The notes below the pieces were generated by a model. That model was not told where the DNA came from, ran no database searches, and saw only the letters and a list, made by a program, of their open reading frames with translations. A DNA stretch of 64,000 nt from an archaeon (GTDB lineage Archaea; Thermoproteota; Thermoprotei_A; Marsarchaeales; Marsarchaeaceae), in the NCBI GenBank assembly GCA_021817005.1, contig JAKAWJ010000001.1:1-64000 (forward strand). The letters run 5' to 3'. Below, in pieces: positions 17,080 to 26,336 of this stretch. Position 1 is the first letter of the stretch. Each line of letters starts with the position of its first letter. A program made the translations under genes and the position numbers.

Positions 17080-17531
17080 ACTAGGAGCTCGATTATCCCT
17101 ACGCTGGGATACACCACGAATCCGATGGACTCGCCATTGCTCACATATGAAAAGGCATAGCTGCCGTCTTCGGAGGGCACCTGCCCGCTACCACAAAATC
17201 CGTTCGAGCAGGTGTAGCTTATGTTGAAACCACTGGGTTCTCCCGGAAGGCCAGTATAGGGCAAACGAGTGAACTTAATCCCATCGAAAGTGACCGAGCT
17301 ACCCACTGGAAAAGAGCCGAAAGTGACGTTCTCCGCATAGGGATGCTCTGCTAGGAACTGCTTGAGCGTCATTACCTCAGGAGCTGTGGTAGTGGGAGCT
17401 GAGGGAGGGGCAGGGATTCCGTACCAGATGACGAGCGCCACCAGGCCCAAAGTAGCAATCGCCAGAATTACCCCCACTGGTTTGCTATTTCCCAATCTAG
17501 TTTCTGAATCTCCGCGGAACGTCATAAACAT
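17070..17531 (-). CDS. Membrane-anchored extracytoplasmic protein
   Basis: 153 residues. A short basic N-terminus, one helix (about 20-40, VILAIATLGLVALVIWYGI), a Pro/Thr-rich linker and a ~100-residue external domain containing CSNGFCGSG (a possible disulfide) and GIIELLVKP at the end. The architecture fits a small archaeal surface protein. An ATG at 17525 is an alternative start. No family was recognised. Confidence 0.7.
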   Translation of the reverse strand: MFMTFRGDSETRLGNSKPVGVILAIATLGLVALVIWYGIPAPPSAPTTTAPEVMTLKQFLAEHPYAENVTFGSFPVGSSVTFDGIKFTRLPYTGLPGEPSGFNISYTCSNGFCGSGQVPSEDGSYAFSYVSNGESIGFVVYPSVGIIELLVKP

Positions 17532-17543
17532 TGCACTCTGAGC

Positions 17544-17640
17544 TTTTTTGCGTAGAAGTAGGAACCTAGCCCTGCCTTATGAGCCTAGAGCAAATATTCA
17601 TCGATAAGATATACTCGCTGCTTAGGGAGGGCTCGCCCAA
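17544..17640 (+). repeat. Direct repeat copy A flanking the defence island
   Basis: 97 bases, beginning TTTTTTGCGTAGAAGT and ending CTCGCCCAA, that align without gaps to 28661-28757 (about 80 of 97 identical by hand count). Both copies lie on the same strand and encode similar N-terminal peptides (MSLEQIFIDKIYSLLREGSP here). Confidence 0.8.
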
Positions 17641-18204
17641 TGTGTGCTTCCATGCAGCGCAAGTCTCTTCTTGTTCAGAGCCTCCAGCTTCGTCGGAAAG
17701 TAAGACGTCGCTTGGCACCATTCAGGCCCCCAAACATGGCCGAATTTGAAAGTGGGGCTGTCGCAACTCCTCTTCAATACGGAGCCGCGCTTCCTTCTCG
17801 GTGACGAATTGGACAAGATGATCGACTTGGACTAGGCTGTGCTACTCCCTCTTTGCGAGAACGGGATCGTTCCAGAAACAAAGTTCGGTATGCCGAGAGA
17901 AGCTAGGCTTGCCACAAGGGTCTGCGAAGCTGCGAACAACCCCCGGTGCGTTCCTGAGGAGGTCCGGTCTAGGTTTCTCGTGCTGAAGTTTCGGCGTTAC
18001 TCCCCCGAACGGTACGGGACTGCAGTAAAGAGAATCCTTGTAAAAAGGGAAGGGGTGCAGGCAGAGCTGGCGGAACTATGTCGCGGAAAGGGTCAGCAAA
18101 GGGCTTGACACAATAGAACTCAGGGATTCCATAAAATCGGCAGACTGACCCGGAACAGGGAGGAAGTGGACGTGATTCTCGGGTCGATAGACAAATGCAG
18201 ATGA
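17579..18204 (+). pseudogene. Decayed gene starting in repeat copy A
   Basis: It starts MSLEQIFIDKIYSLLREGSP and then loses frame. Downstream, one frame reads TEPRFLLGDELDKMIDLD, crosses a TAG at 17833 and runs on to RYGTAVKRILVKREGVQAEL. After a shift it reads ERVSKGLDTIELRDSIKSAD, and after another shift LTRNREEVDVILGSIDKC. At least three disruptions are visible. The helical, charged composition suggests a real ancestral protein of ~220 residues, family unknown. Confidence 0.5.
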
Positions 18205-18450
18205 TTGTGAAATCTATCCTGAACGAATCGGCACTTGGCTGACCCAGCCAGCCCGATTCGGAAGAGAGTAGGTTCGTTGGTTCTCGGCACTCGGCTCAAA
18301 AACATTACGTCGAGGTGATTTTCAGGCCCATCCCAGAAATCCCAGCTTACTTGCCCAAAAAAAAGGCTAAGTAAAAATTCAAAAAATACGGTGAAGATTA
18401 TCAAAGGGTCTGCCTGAAGGTGTAGCAATGCTACGATAACAGTTTCGCGA

Positions 18451-18590
18451 ATATAAAAGGCATATACTCTGAAATTTTCGGACTGATCAACCGCTGCCTG
18501 AATGTGGGCGAAGATGAGTAACTGGATAAGAGCCTTGAGAGGATTGCGCGTCTATTCAATAATCATCTCATATCCTGCGCGAATCAATGA
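18451..18590 (+). pseudogene. Short decayed gene fragment with a TATA box
   Basis: ATATAAAA at 18451 is followed by a frame reading GIYSEIFGLINRCLNVGEDE, then TAA, then LDKSLERIARLFNNHLISC. It looks like a protein fragment broken by one stop. 18205-18450 and 18591-18924 hold nothing I can assign. Confidence 0.35.
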
Positions 18591-18924
18591 ATGTAAAGGC
18601 AAGGGGGGCTGTCTCTGCGCGAGTGCAGCCAGAAACGGACGAGGCGCCCCCCGGGCCGGCATTCATAACTCGACCTTTCTGAGCATATCGTCAGCAAACT
18701 TTTGCTGGGTGGTGAAATTTGCCCGAGCACGCAGTATGCGCCGTATGCGAGAAGCACGCAGAGAAGGCTCTAGCTTGCCGGGTATGAAGTCCATCAGGGT
18801 AAACCACGCGATCAGTTTTCTGTGTCATAAGTAAGATTGTCGCATTCTCCCAGAACCAGCTCTCCATTTATGGAAAGATAGCTCGAGTAGTTGTCAGCAC
18901 AGCTGCCTATCTCGTCCGCAAAGG

Positions 18925-19059
18925 TCATCGAGACCCCAATTTGGAAAGTGTTGCAACAGCTTTTCCCCTACTTGCAAGTACATCCATCAGTTCCGCGAGT
19001 TTCCAAGCATTTTCGCCCTTAACCAGAACACCTATCTCGTAGTTGGAATACATGCCGCC
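18925..19059 (-). pseudogene. drmC: 3' part of drmC beyond an in-frame TAG
   Basis: After the amber codon at 19060-19062 the drmC frame stays open for 44 codons (GGMYSNYEIGVLVKGENAW onward) to a TGA. This is the expected PLD C-terminus (NxELGVLVxG pattern), so the TAG interrupts an otherwise intact gene. Confidence 0.7.
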
Positions 19060-19434
19060 CTAGGAAAAATTCGCTGACCCAACAAATGCCTTAAGTCTGT
19101 CAGAAACAACAACTTTGGCATGAAGTTGCTTTCTTTTCTCATCTAGGTCGAGAACTTGGACTGATGGCGAGTGCGATGATAGTTTGGTCAACTTCTTCTG
19201 CATGACGGGATTCTGGTTCCGAAAAGAGTTGACTACAATCGTCACCTTCACCCTCCTTTCAGCAGCCGCAGAAAGTAATTCCAGTATCTGTACGGCGCTC
19301 GGGGTAAGCAGATATGCGAGCATCTGAATTTCCCTATATGCACCTGAAATCAACTCCTCGATTACCGGTTCAATCCCTCTGACTCCTTGCCTGACCAGCT
19401 CAGGGCCAGTTGCCAAAATTTCGGAGTCGGTCAT
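19060..19434 (-). CDS. drmC: DrmC-like phospholipase D-family protein of DISARM, cut by TAG
   Basis: PLD-fold protein with the catalytic motif HAKVVVSD (H-x-K-x4-D) followed by VGSANFS. The preceding segment (EPVIEELISGAYREIQML) is the usual first helix of such nuclease or phosphodiesterase domains. It starts at an ATG overlapping the drmB TGA by four bases, the last gene of the operon. Translation stops at TAG immediately after GSANFS, leaving 124 residues instead of about 169; the missing part is intact downstream. In known DISARM systems DrmC is the dispensable PLD component. Either it is inactivated here, or the codon is read through, or the sequence has an error. Confidence 0.78.
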   Translation of the reverse strand: MTDSEILATGPELVRQGVRGIEPVIEELISGAYREIQMLAYLLTPSAVQILELLSAAAERRVKVTIVVNSFRNQNPVMQKKLTKLSSHSPSVQVLDLDEKRKQLHAKVVVSDRLKAFVGSANFS

Positions 19435-21263
19435 CTCAGGTTCTCTAGGAGCACAGTCCTGTCAAGCCACATATTTCGGTGTTCGCATGATGTTTCAGGG
19501 AGCAGCAGACAGCCATAACATGCGGCCCCGTTATAGTATCCCGCTTTAAATGCATGGTTCTTGCAGAGCGGGTCTCCTGAACATGACCCCGCATTTTGCA
19601 TTGCTCTTTCAAGGAATTTTGAGAACTGGGGAACAAGAGCGATTAGACCACCCAGCGAGCCTTCGCTCCCGGGCTGAGTCGCATAGAGAAGCACCCCTCC
19701 TCTGGTTCTGTTTCCCTGTTTCTCAAGATAGACTCTTTCCCTGATAGAGGCAGAGGAATACCCTGCGTCTACTGCGATCGCGCGTAGTAGAAGATGACTC
19801 AGTGTATGCCACCACACGAATGCAGGACTGAGCTCGGTCCTGTGCCGGCTGTCTCTGAATACATGTACGTCATCATATTTAGATGGTTGATCTGCGGCAC
19901 TTGACCAACGTTCTGATGATTCTCCGCATGGGGCGTCTTGCCATCCGTCAACTGGGTCACGTGTGACAAAGATTCCTTCACCCATGAACTGCACACCGGG
20001 GTACCATTTAGTTTTGTTCGAATCCGCAAATGACACGTCGACTATCTTGGCGAGTACTTCCGTATCGCCCTCTCTCCTGTACTCAGTGTCGACCTCTCTC
20101 CGGTACCCCTTCTGAACGGTTACAGTGCTCAGCTTTGAAACCGGCGCAATCCTAAAACACAGCTGGTCCACGGAGACTGACCTGACTGCAGGTAGCTTGA
20201 TTTCAATCAGGAAGGGGGAACTCTTGTTAGGACCACTTAAGGACGGAATACCATTCAGCGAACCGTCCCTGAGCGCATTGAACTCTTCCAGTATAAGGTC
20301 CTCATAGGTGTTCAACACAGGGGTGCTCACGTCTTTTATGGCTGCTATGATTTCATTCCAACTGTACCTGAGGATGTCGTAAGCGTGGTCTTGTCCGATT
20401 AAGCGTAATTGAACTAACTTATTCAGAGACCCTTCCAGCGCACTCCTGTCCGTTGGAGGGTACCATTGCAGGAACTTTAAAACCGGTTCAAGTTCAAGCA
20501 GAGCATGGAGTTCAGTGCAACGGGGTGGAATCGCGAAGAGAGTAACCAGTTCAGGCACTCTGAGATTGGAGGCTTGTCTCTGAATAATCCTAGCAGTTTT
20601 TATGTTGCACTTCTCGCAATGTTGGGCACTCTTGTTTGATGGAGCTTCCCGTTCAGGCATCCTGCCAGTACAGGGCCAGCTCCAGTTCCTTGAGAATGCC
20701 GCACCCATCGTTCCACTACCTCCGCAACTTGGACACTCCACCCGGACTGATGACAGAGCTTGTCCGCCTCCCCGCCAAATGTACCAGTTACTGCTACTGC
20801 AGGACTGTTTGCTTCTTGTGTGAGTTAATCTGTACCAGTCGACCTCGTCCATGTGTCCCTCTGGACAGGCTAGTATAAAGCGGATGGCTTCCTCTCGCTT
20901 ACTGCCAAGCATTCCGCACTGCGGACAGTTTAGTCCGGCGTGCAGAATGGAGTAATTTCCTTTGTGGCCAGAGGAGTTCAGGCAAAGTCTCCAGTTAGGA
21001 AAGGGATTGGTCCGGTAGATAAATTCACCATCTGGCTTCTCCAGTTCCGCATTGGAGGGTAGCCTGAAAATTCTCGAATTGTTCAGAAGTCCTGCAGACA
21101 TTCTCTGATTGGAAATTTCGTAATCTGAGGGCTGCAGAGATGAATTCCTGTCAAACAGTCCTAAGTCGGGGCTGAGAATTACTCTTGGGCCATTCGGCCC
21201 TTCAAGGATCGCGCCCGGCCCGTAAGTTACGATATACTGAGAAGGTCTGACCTGCTGAGTGAT
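19431..21263 (-). CDS. drmB: DrmB, DUF1998 zinc-binding protein of DISARM
   Basis: Partner of the DrmA helicase. The conserved N-terminus RPSQYIVTYGPGAI is present. Cys clusters follow (CPQCG, CPSCGGSG, CEKC), and the C-terminal DUF1998 signature is GAACYGCLLLPETSCEHRN. The first ATG (21101) lies 50 residues inside the protein. The frame runs upstream, without ATG, GTG or TTG, straight into the TAG of drmA, which is in the same frame. The coordinates given here assume initiation at an ATC (21263) purely as a placeholder. It overlaps drmC by four bases. Confidence 0.87.
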   Translation of the reverse strand: MTQQVRPSQYIVTYGPGAILEGPNGPRVILSPDLGLFDRNSSLQPSDYEISNQRMSAGLLNNSRIFRLPSNAELEKPDGEFIYRTNPFPNWRLCLNSSGHKGNYSILHAGLNCPQCGMLGSKREEAIRFILACPEGHMDEVDWYRLTHTRSKQSCSSSNWYIWRGGGQALSSVRVECPSCGGSGTMGAAFSRNWSWPCTGRMPEREAPSNKSAQHCEKCNIKTARIIQRQASNLRVPELVTLFAIPPRCTELHALLELEPVLKFLQWYPPTDRSALEGSLNKLVQLRLIGQDHAYDILRYSWNEIIAAIKDVSTPVLNTYEDLILEEFNALRDGSLNGIPSLSGPNKSSPFLIEIKLPAVRSVSVDQLCFRIAPVSKLSTVTVQKGYRREVDTEYRREGDTEVLAKIVDVSFADSNKTKWYPGVQFMGEGIFVTRDPVDGWQDAPCGESSERWSSAADQPSKYDDVHVFRDSRHRTELSPAFVWWHTLSHLLLRAIAVDAGYSSASIRERVYLEKQGNRTRGGVLLYATQPGSEGSLGGLIALVPQFSKFLERAMQNAGSCSGDPLCKNHAFKAGYYNGAACYGCLLLPETSCEHRNMWLDRTVLLENLR

Positions 21264-21272
21264 ACGGCTCGC

Positions 21273-24200
21273 CTACGTTTGAAAACCTGTGGTCTCTTCA
21301 ATGTCGCGAAGCGAGGTAGGAGAGTTTCTGAAAACCACGCCAATACTGGGACTGCGAGCGTGCTGATGCTGCGGATCACCGAGGACCACTGATTTTGCGG
21401 GTGGACCCTTTATCGCATATTCCGTGTACACCAGATTTTGGAAGTTTTTGGCGACCGAATGCCAGGTGTCGAGTGCCCCCTTTGCATACCCAGAAACATA
21501 AAATGCGGAAGGCCGGTGAGCCGAGGGCTGAGCATTCGCGCGCACTTCCAGCAAAACTGGAATCTCGATCGTCTCACCTGTCGTCCTGTTAGAACTCATC
21601 TCTTGAGCCTTATCGTCACGGTCCCACGGGACTTCAGTATCTGTCATGTTCCTGAGCAGCGACACAATAACCGGGCCCATCGCGCGGTCAAGTACACCGG
21701 GGGCGAATGGATAGACTGTCACGGGTTCAACATATCGATGCAGTTGCCTGTGATATCCCATAAAGTACTCGTAATGGCTCAGGTCTCGCGGCCTGCCTGC
21801 CCGGTAGAAGGTCACAACTACTGCTCCGTTTCTTCTGCCCACTCTTCCGGTGGCCTGAATGTACGAGGATGTCGTCTTGGGCTGACCGTTCACAACCATC
21901 AGTCCTATCCGAGAAATATCAACACCTGTGCCGAACATGGATGTGGTAAACAGAGCGTCAGGGGCGTCTGGATAAGCGGTCCCCAAAAGCCCCAGCACAG
22001 AAGGCAGGTCGGTTGACGAGGTTCTGCTGGAGAGTTCAACAGCCCTGTCATCCGGTATGTCCCGAGACGAAGAGAGTGCCTCCAGCCTTTGGGGGATGTC
22101 CTGCCTGTAAAGGGCTCTCGCACCGGCCAGTTCTCTTACGGCATTGAAATAGCCAGTCAGAGTCCAGAAGTTATCTATATCTGAATCTGAATTGCTTCGC
22201 AGGTCTCCGACTGTCTTAAGGAGCCGGGCCCATATTCTGACCAGAGGCGTGAGTGCTCCCCACCTAGGAGCGCAAACTCCTACGTATAATCTTCCTGCTC
22301 CCCTGTCGTCTAAAGGGTGGCCTTCTTTTTCGGATACAAAAAATCTCTCTCCGAAAGCTGGACCGTAGGGAGGGAAGATTTGGAGCTTTCTCACAAACAG
22401 GCATTTGACTTGGTCAGCTGCGTTCTTTACGGTAGCAGAAGACGCAATATACTTCGGCCGGTGCTGGCTGAATTGAGAGGACAGATAATCGATGGCTGTT
22501 TCATAGATACCTGTAAGACTTCCCAGCGGTCCCTCAATCAAATGGAGTTCATCTTGCAGAACGAGCTCTGGTGGTCTCAGGCGGGGGATGTCGGCAAACA
22601 ATCGTTTACTCTGCCACCCAGAAGGGCTGGGGTGCTGGCCATTGGACCCTCGATGCTGGTAATCCCTGTAATAGCCGTAAATCACATGATGGTGCTGGAC
22701 ATTCCCGAAGAAGGAAGCTACTCTTGGCTCGTACGGTAATCGGGCAAACTTGTCGACTGTAGCTGTAATGACTGGTGGTAATCTCTCGTATATCTGATCG
22801 TCGACCGTGCAGGCTGGAATAGGGATTCTATCGCTGAAAAATTCACTTCCTTTACGGAAGGGTTCCTGCACATGCACGTAATATCCTTTCTGATTCTCCT
22901 GCAGACCCGTTTGTCTCTCTCTCGGAGCGTAACTGCTTAAGACTCCGCCCGTGAACCATCCCATGGGGAGCTTCGCGCACCACTCCTCGTGAAGCGGACA
23001 ATCTGGATTGGGGCAGAATATCTCGAAGTCGTATTCCTTTCTTTCGTTGTTCCTGTTCACATAATACCTTATGAAGTAACCCATCCTTGACGCCCTAGCC
23101 GCGCACAAGACCTGTTTACTGTCAATGCTTAGCCCAGCGGCCCGAAGCTTGCCGCAAATGTCGTTCCAGAATCCATCGACCATCTTCGGAAGGATTCGCG
23201 CTTGGCTCTTTATTTTTAGCGTTAAGGTGGCGTAATCCGGATTGGCGTTGGCAGTAAGGTTGAAATTCAGTAACTTCACATTTCTATACGACTGCCCGCA
23301 CAATGAACGCACCTTGGCCTCCAGTTCTGGAGCAGAATCGAAGTTTATTATTAGATGCAGAGTTTGCACCCCAGCAGGTAGCCCCATTTCTGGGACTGCC
23401 AGCACCCCACCACATGCGGGACAGTCGAGTACCTGTGCCGGATCCCCACGTCCCTCCCTCCCTCTTAGAATGGAAATCGCGCCGGGTATGTATACAGAGT
23501 TATTACTACCGCTGGACGACGCTTGTCGAGACCAGTCCTCCAGTTTATTTGGGCTTACGTCCTGGCCAACCCAGAGCCCTGCCAAGAAGGGAGATGCTCC
23601 CCAGATAAAATTATCGTTCCTCTTGCACCCTTTGGGCCTCCACCCTAAGGCATGTCGTTGGGAGAGCCCCTGAACGCGCAAATATTCGCACGCGGTGATA
23701 AGTGCCAGCAGCCTTCTGAACTGCTGGATAGTGAGTAATCTGAGGGTATACCGGGTGATCGCAGCAACTCCTGCGCCCGTAGTGTCTACGTTCTCAGATT
23801 CTGAGCGCTTCGCCGCGACAAGTCTGCGATAGGCCAAGGCAAACGCCACAACAGCCAGATATGCTTCTGTCTTTCCAGCTCCGGTAGGAACCCAAAGCAG
23901 GTCGCAGACCTCTCTGAATTCTGAATCTGTATTGAGCACGGACTCAATTGTCAACAGTATAAACGCAAGCTGAAAGGGGCGCCACTTGAAGCCTTTCTTT
24001 GATTTCCACATCGCTTGCTGTTCCATGGCACGATTGGCGAAACAAAAAGAGAGCCTTGCATCTTCGTTACTGCACAGCAAATTCAGTCCCTTCCGCATTC
24101 GCTCAAGAGCGACTTTACAGTCATTCACAATTCTAGTGGTGATATTCGCCATGGTATTCGGTAGGCCATCAGAACTCGAGGGAGATCGCTGGAGCCCTGA

Positions 24201-25283
24201 GATCCACTTGGAATAACCGGTTAGTAGCGGTTTTAATGCCTCCATCAGCTCACCGGGATCCCAGCACTCAGCAAGACTCGCGCAGTTCAATTCTGGCTCT
24301 GGTCCAGAGCTCAAATCCCACTCGAGTCGAGGAGCAGGCGTCCAGTAGACAGGGATAAACTCTGTCCGCACGTCGGGTGCAGAAAAGCGATGAGCAGTCT
24401 CTCGGTCCAGCAACTGAGAGTCGACCCAGTGGGAAAGCTCATTCATGTTTGGAGACCCGTCTTGTCCATTTTTTGGCAGACTCCTTTCCGGGTCTACGTC
24501 CTTCCATACCGCTGAGCATAGATGTCCTCTGGCGAGGACTGGCCGTTTGGAATAAAGGAGTGTCAGGATTTCTTCGTCTTCCGCATCGCCTCTGTCCGGT
24601 GAATGAGCCTCGTCGCTAGCTGAAATGACCCGGCAATTATCGGAACACAAAATTCGAACTTGGGGCTGGAAAATAAAAGATTTCGAGCGGCTCTTCTGCT
24701 CATTTTGAGAAGGCAATTCATTGACCAGATAAAGGCTAACATAATACTGATTTACTCCTGACTGTTGGCAAGTGTAGTGCAGAGAGACTTCTCCCTGTCC
24801 TTTCTGGGACTTGTTTCCGTTGCCGTCAAACCAGATTGGGTAGGTAAGCCCTTCCGCTATCTTGACGACTGCGCTCTTGGGCTTTCTTTTCCAGACCGTT
24901 TCGCCATTCTCCGTCTCCTGAGAGTATGTTGCCCATGTCAGGCATACTTCCAAAGACGGTGAGCCCGAACTCTGAACTGTGAATGAGATTCCCATGGTTG
25001 GTGGCCGCGCCTTTGGGTGCAGAGCTGGGTAAAACAGAGGCGGTGCACTTACTTCTGGTGGCTCATACTGATTGTCGTCAGCCGCCGTGGCTGCAGCTAC
25101 TTCTTGGAGCGGAATCTCTTCAGCCTCACCTATCTCGGAAGTGTCCTCTGCGAAGCGCTCTGCTACAGGACCTAGCACACCGGTGATGTACTCATTTCCG
25201 GGGTCTTCATGCATTGATTCATGTAGCCCTCCACGCGGTCCAAGCAGCTCTTTAGCAAGCTCCGCGACTAGCTCATTCCTCAT
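21273..25283 (-). CDS. drmA: DrmA, DISARM superfamily 2 helicase
   Basis: 1336 residues from the ATG at 25283 (MRNELVAELAKELLGPRGG, the usual DrmA opening ahead of a YITGVLGP segment). The helicase core contains Walker A in LLWVPTGAGKTEAYL, the motif II box DELH in LVLQDELHLIEGPLG, motif III in YIASSATV and motif VI in QATGRVGRRNG. A Cys-containing insert (CPACGG, and CPNPDC about 180 residues later) sits between the two RecA lobes. The C-terminus (NSPTSLRDIEE) matches the family end. The frame continues to an ATG at 25403 in a less convincing extension. It is the motor of the DISARM complex, acting on invading DNA together with DrmB. Confidence 0.9.
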   Translation of the reverse strand: MRNELVAELAKELLGPRGGLHESMHEDPGNEYITGVLGPVAERFAEDTSEIGEAEEIPLQEVAAATAADDNQYEPPEVSAPPLFYPALHPKARPPTMGISFTVQSSGSPSLEVCLTWATYSQETENGETVWKRKPKSAVVKIAEGLTYPIWFDGNGNKSQKGQGEVSLHYTCQQSGVNQYYVSLYLVNELPSQNEQKSRSKSFIFQPQVRILCSDNCRVISASDEAHSPDRGDAEDEEILTLLYSKRPVLARGHLCSAVWKDVDPERSLPKNGQDGSPNMNELSHWVDSQLLDRETAHRFSAPDVRTEFIPVYWTPAPRLEWDLSSGPEPELNCASLAECWDPGELMEALKPLLTGYSKWISGLQRSPSSSDGLPNTMANITTRIVNDCKVALERMRKGLNLLCSNEDARLSFCFANRAMEQQAMWKSKKGFKWRPFQLAFILLTIESVLNTDSEFREVCDLLWVPTGAGKTEAYLAVVAFALAYRRLVAAKRSESENVDTTGAGVAAITRYTLRLLTIQQFRRLLALITACEYLRVQGLSQRHALGWRPKGCKRNDNFIWGASPFLAGLWVGQDVSPNKLEDWSRQASSSGSNNSVYIPGAISILRGREGRGDPAQVLDCPACGGVLAVPEMGLPAGVQTLHLIINFDSAPELEAKVRSLCGQSYRNVKLLNFNLTANANPDYATLTLKIKSQARILPKMVDGFWNDICGKLRAAGLSIDSKQVLCAARASRMGYFIRYYVNRNNERKEYDFEIFCPNPDCPLHEEWCAKLPMGWFTGGVLSSYAPRERQTGLQENQKGYYVHVQEPFRKGSEFFSDRIPIPACTVDDQIYERLPPVITATVDKFARLPYEPRVASFFGNVQHHHVIYGYYRDYQHRGSNGQHPSPSGWQSKRLFADIPRLRPPELVLQDELHLIEGPLGSLTGIYETAIDYLSSQFSQHRPKYIASSATVKNAADQVKCLFVRKLQIFPPYGPAFGERFFVSEKEGHPLDDRGAGRLYVGVCAPRWGALTPLVRIWARLLKTVGDLRSNSDSDIDNFWTLTGYFNAVRELAGARALYRQDIPQRLEALSSSRDIPDDRAVELSSRTSSTDLPSVLGLLGTAYPDAPDALFTTSMFGTGVDISRIGLMVVNGQPKTTSSYIQATGRVGRRNGAVVVTFYRAGRPRDLSHYEYFMGYHRQLHRYVEPVTVYPFAPGVLDRAMGPVIVSLLRNMTDTEVPWDRDDKAQEMSSNRTTGETIEIPVLLEVRANAQPSAHRPSAFYVSGYAKGALDTWHSVAKNFQNLVYTEYAIKGPPAKSVVLGDPQHQHARSPSIGVVFRNSPTSLRDIEETTGFQT

Positions 25284-25576
25284 CAAGCCTTCATATCGCC
25301 TCTTGCATGCCGGTACAGGACTCTGACCCTTGGGGGATCTTTCCCAGCTGATAATCTTCTTACCGGTGAACTGTAAAGGATGGTGGGTGATATTGCTGGC
25401 CATAATTGGCTCTCGTTCCTCAATGTGTGTCTGCTAGATTCTTTCGGCTGGCAGTGAGTACGTCCCGAACTATTGGCATCACCTCCGGGCTCGGCGGTGT
25501 GTGCTGAACTCGTCAGGTGGGTCAGATTACACAGTCCAGAATGCACGTTCAAACGGCTCATGCGATTCAGGCTCAT
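25284..25576 (-). other. Leader region of drmA with an overlapping 97-codon frame
   Basis: A frame from ATG 25576 ends in TGA exactly at the drmA TTG/ATG start (TTGATGA arrangement), downstream of a good TATA box at 25633-25640. Its composition is not protein-like, so I treat it as a leader rather than a gene, but coupling of this frame to drmA cannot be excluded. Confidence 0.25.
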
Positions 25577-25632
25577 AGTTCACGCCTCTCAGAGCTGGGC
25601 CTGAGGGACAGGAGCACTCCATTCAGCTGACT

Positions 25633-25640
25633 ATTTATAT
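25633..25640 (-). promoter_or_regulatory. TATA box ahead of drmA
   Basis: ATATAAAT on the minus strand, inside the region after the glycosylase gene. It predicts a start near 25610 and so a long leader for drmAB(C), separate from the methyltransferase promoter. Confidence 0.6.
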
Positions 25641-25655
25641 TTTCCTTATGCTGCG

Positions 25656-26336
25656 CTAGCGCCTCCGCAATTCGCTCCTGTGCGACAGACCGTATCTGCA
25701 ATAGTTTGCGATAGGACACACTTGGCATTTGGGATTTCTGGGCACGCAAACAAGGGCGGCTAGGTCTATCATCGCGTAACCGAAATTTGCGGGTTGTTCT
25801 CTGTCCATCAGGCGGGCTCCAAGAGACCTGAAGCGATGACTCCTCCTCGAGCTGTCGGTGATTTTTTCGCTGAATATGCGCCCCAGCACCCGGACCGTGT
25901 TCGTATCAAGAAGTACCTCAGGGAAACCGAAAGCAAAACAGCGGATGGCCGAGGAGATGTAGCTGCCTATCCCGGGCAGCAACTGCAGCTCATTTTTCTC
26001 TTCAGGTAGTTGTCCGTCATACTGGTCCACTATTTGCCGTGCGGCGTTCACCAGCATTCGCGAGCGCCAGAACAGGCCCAGAGGACGGAGCATACTTACA
26101 AGCTCTTCCTGATCTGAGTCTGCCAGTATGCGAAATGACGGATATTGTGTAATAAACTTCTCATAGACGGGCTGGACCTGCGCTGCGCGCGTGCGATGCA
26201 GGAGAGCTTCCGATATGAACACTCTGTAAGGAGTCCGTCTCGCTCTCCAAGGATAATTTCGACCCGATACTTTCCACCACCCAAGCAGTGCTCTTGATAA
26301 TCCGTCAGTATCGAGCCATGAACCCGACTGAATCAC
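25656..26336 (-). CDS. HhH-GPD DNA glycosylase, mismatch (T/G)-type
   Basis: 226-residue base-excision repair enzyme of the EndoIII/MutY family. The helix-hairpin-helix is LPGIGSYISSAI, the catalytic Asp is in LLDTNTVRVLG, and the iron-sulfur cluster loop is C-x6-C-x2-C-x5-C (CVPRNPKCQVCPIANYC). Endonuclease III has Lys at the catalytic position after LPGxG; here it is Tyr, as in the thermophilic T/G mismatch glycosylase Mig. The ATG overlaps the methyltransferase stop by four bases. The likely role is removal of thymine (or uracil) produced by deamination of the 5-methylcytosine made by its neighbour. It could be an ordinary MutY, but the Tyr and the context favour Mig. Confidence 0.85.
   Translation of the reverse strand: MIQSGSWLDTDGLSRALLGWWKVSGRNYPWRARRTPYRVFISEALLHRTRAAQVQPVYEKFITQYPSFRILADSDQEELVSMLRPLGLFWRSRMLVNAARQIVDQYDGQLPEEKNELQLLPGIGSYISSAIRCFAFGFPEVLLDTNTVRVLGRIFSEKITDSSRRSHRFRSLGARLMDREQPANFGYAMIDLAALVCVPRNPKCQVCPIANYCRYGLSHRSELRRR

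Noticed and set aside
17544-17640. CRISPR repeat or insertion-sequence end
   Set aside because: Only two diverged copies 11 kb apart, coding in nature, with no spacers, terminal inverted repeats or transposase.
19060-19062. Pyrrolysine insertion at the drmC TAG
   Set aside because: No Pyl genes are in the window, and many unrelated genes here end in TAG, so stop-codon recoding is not supported by this sequence alone.
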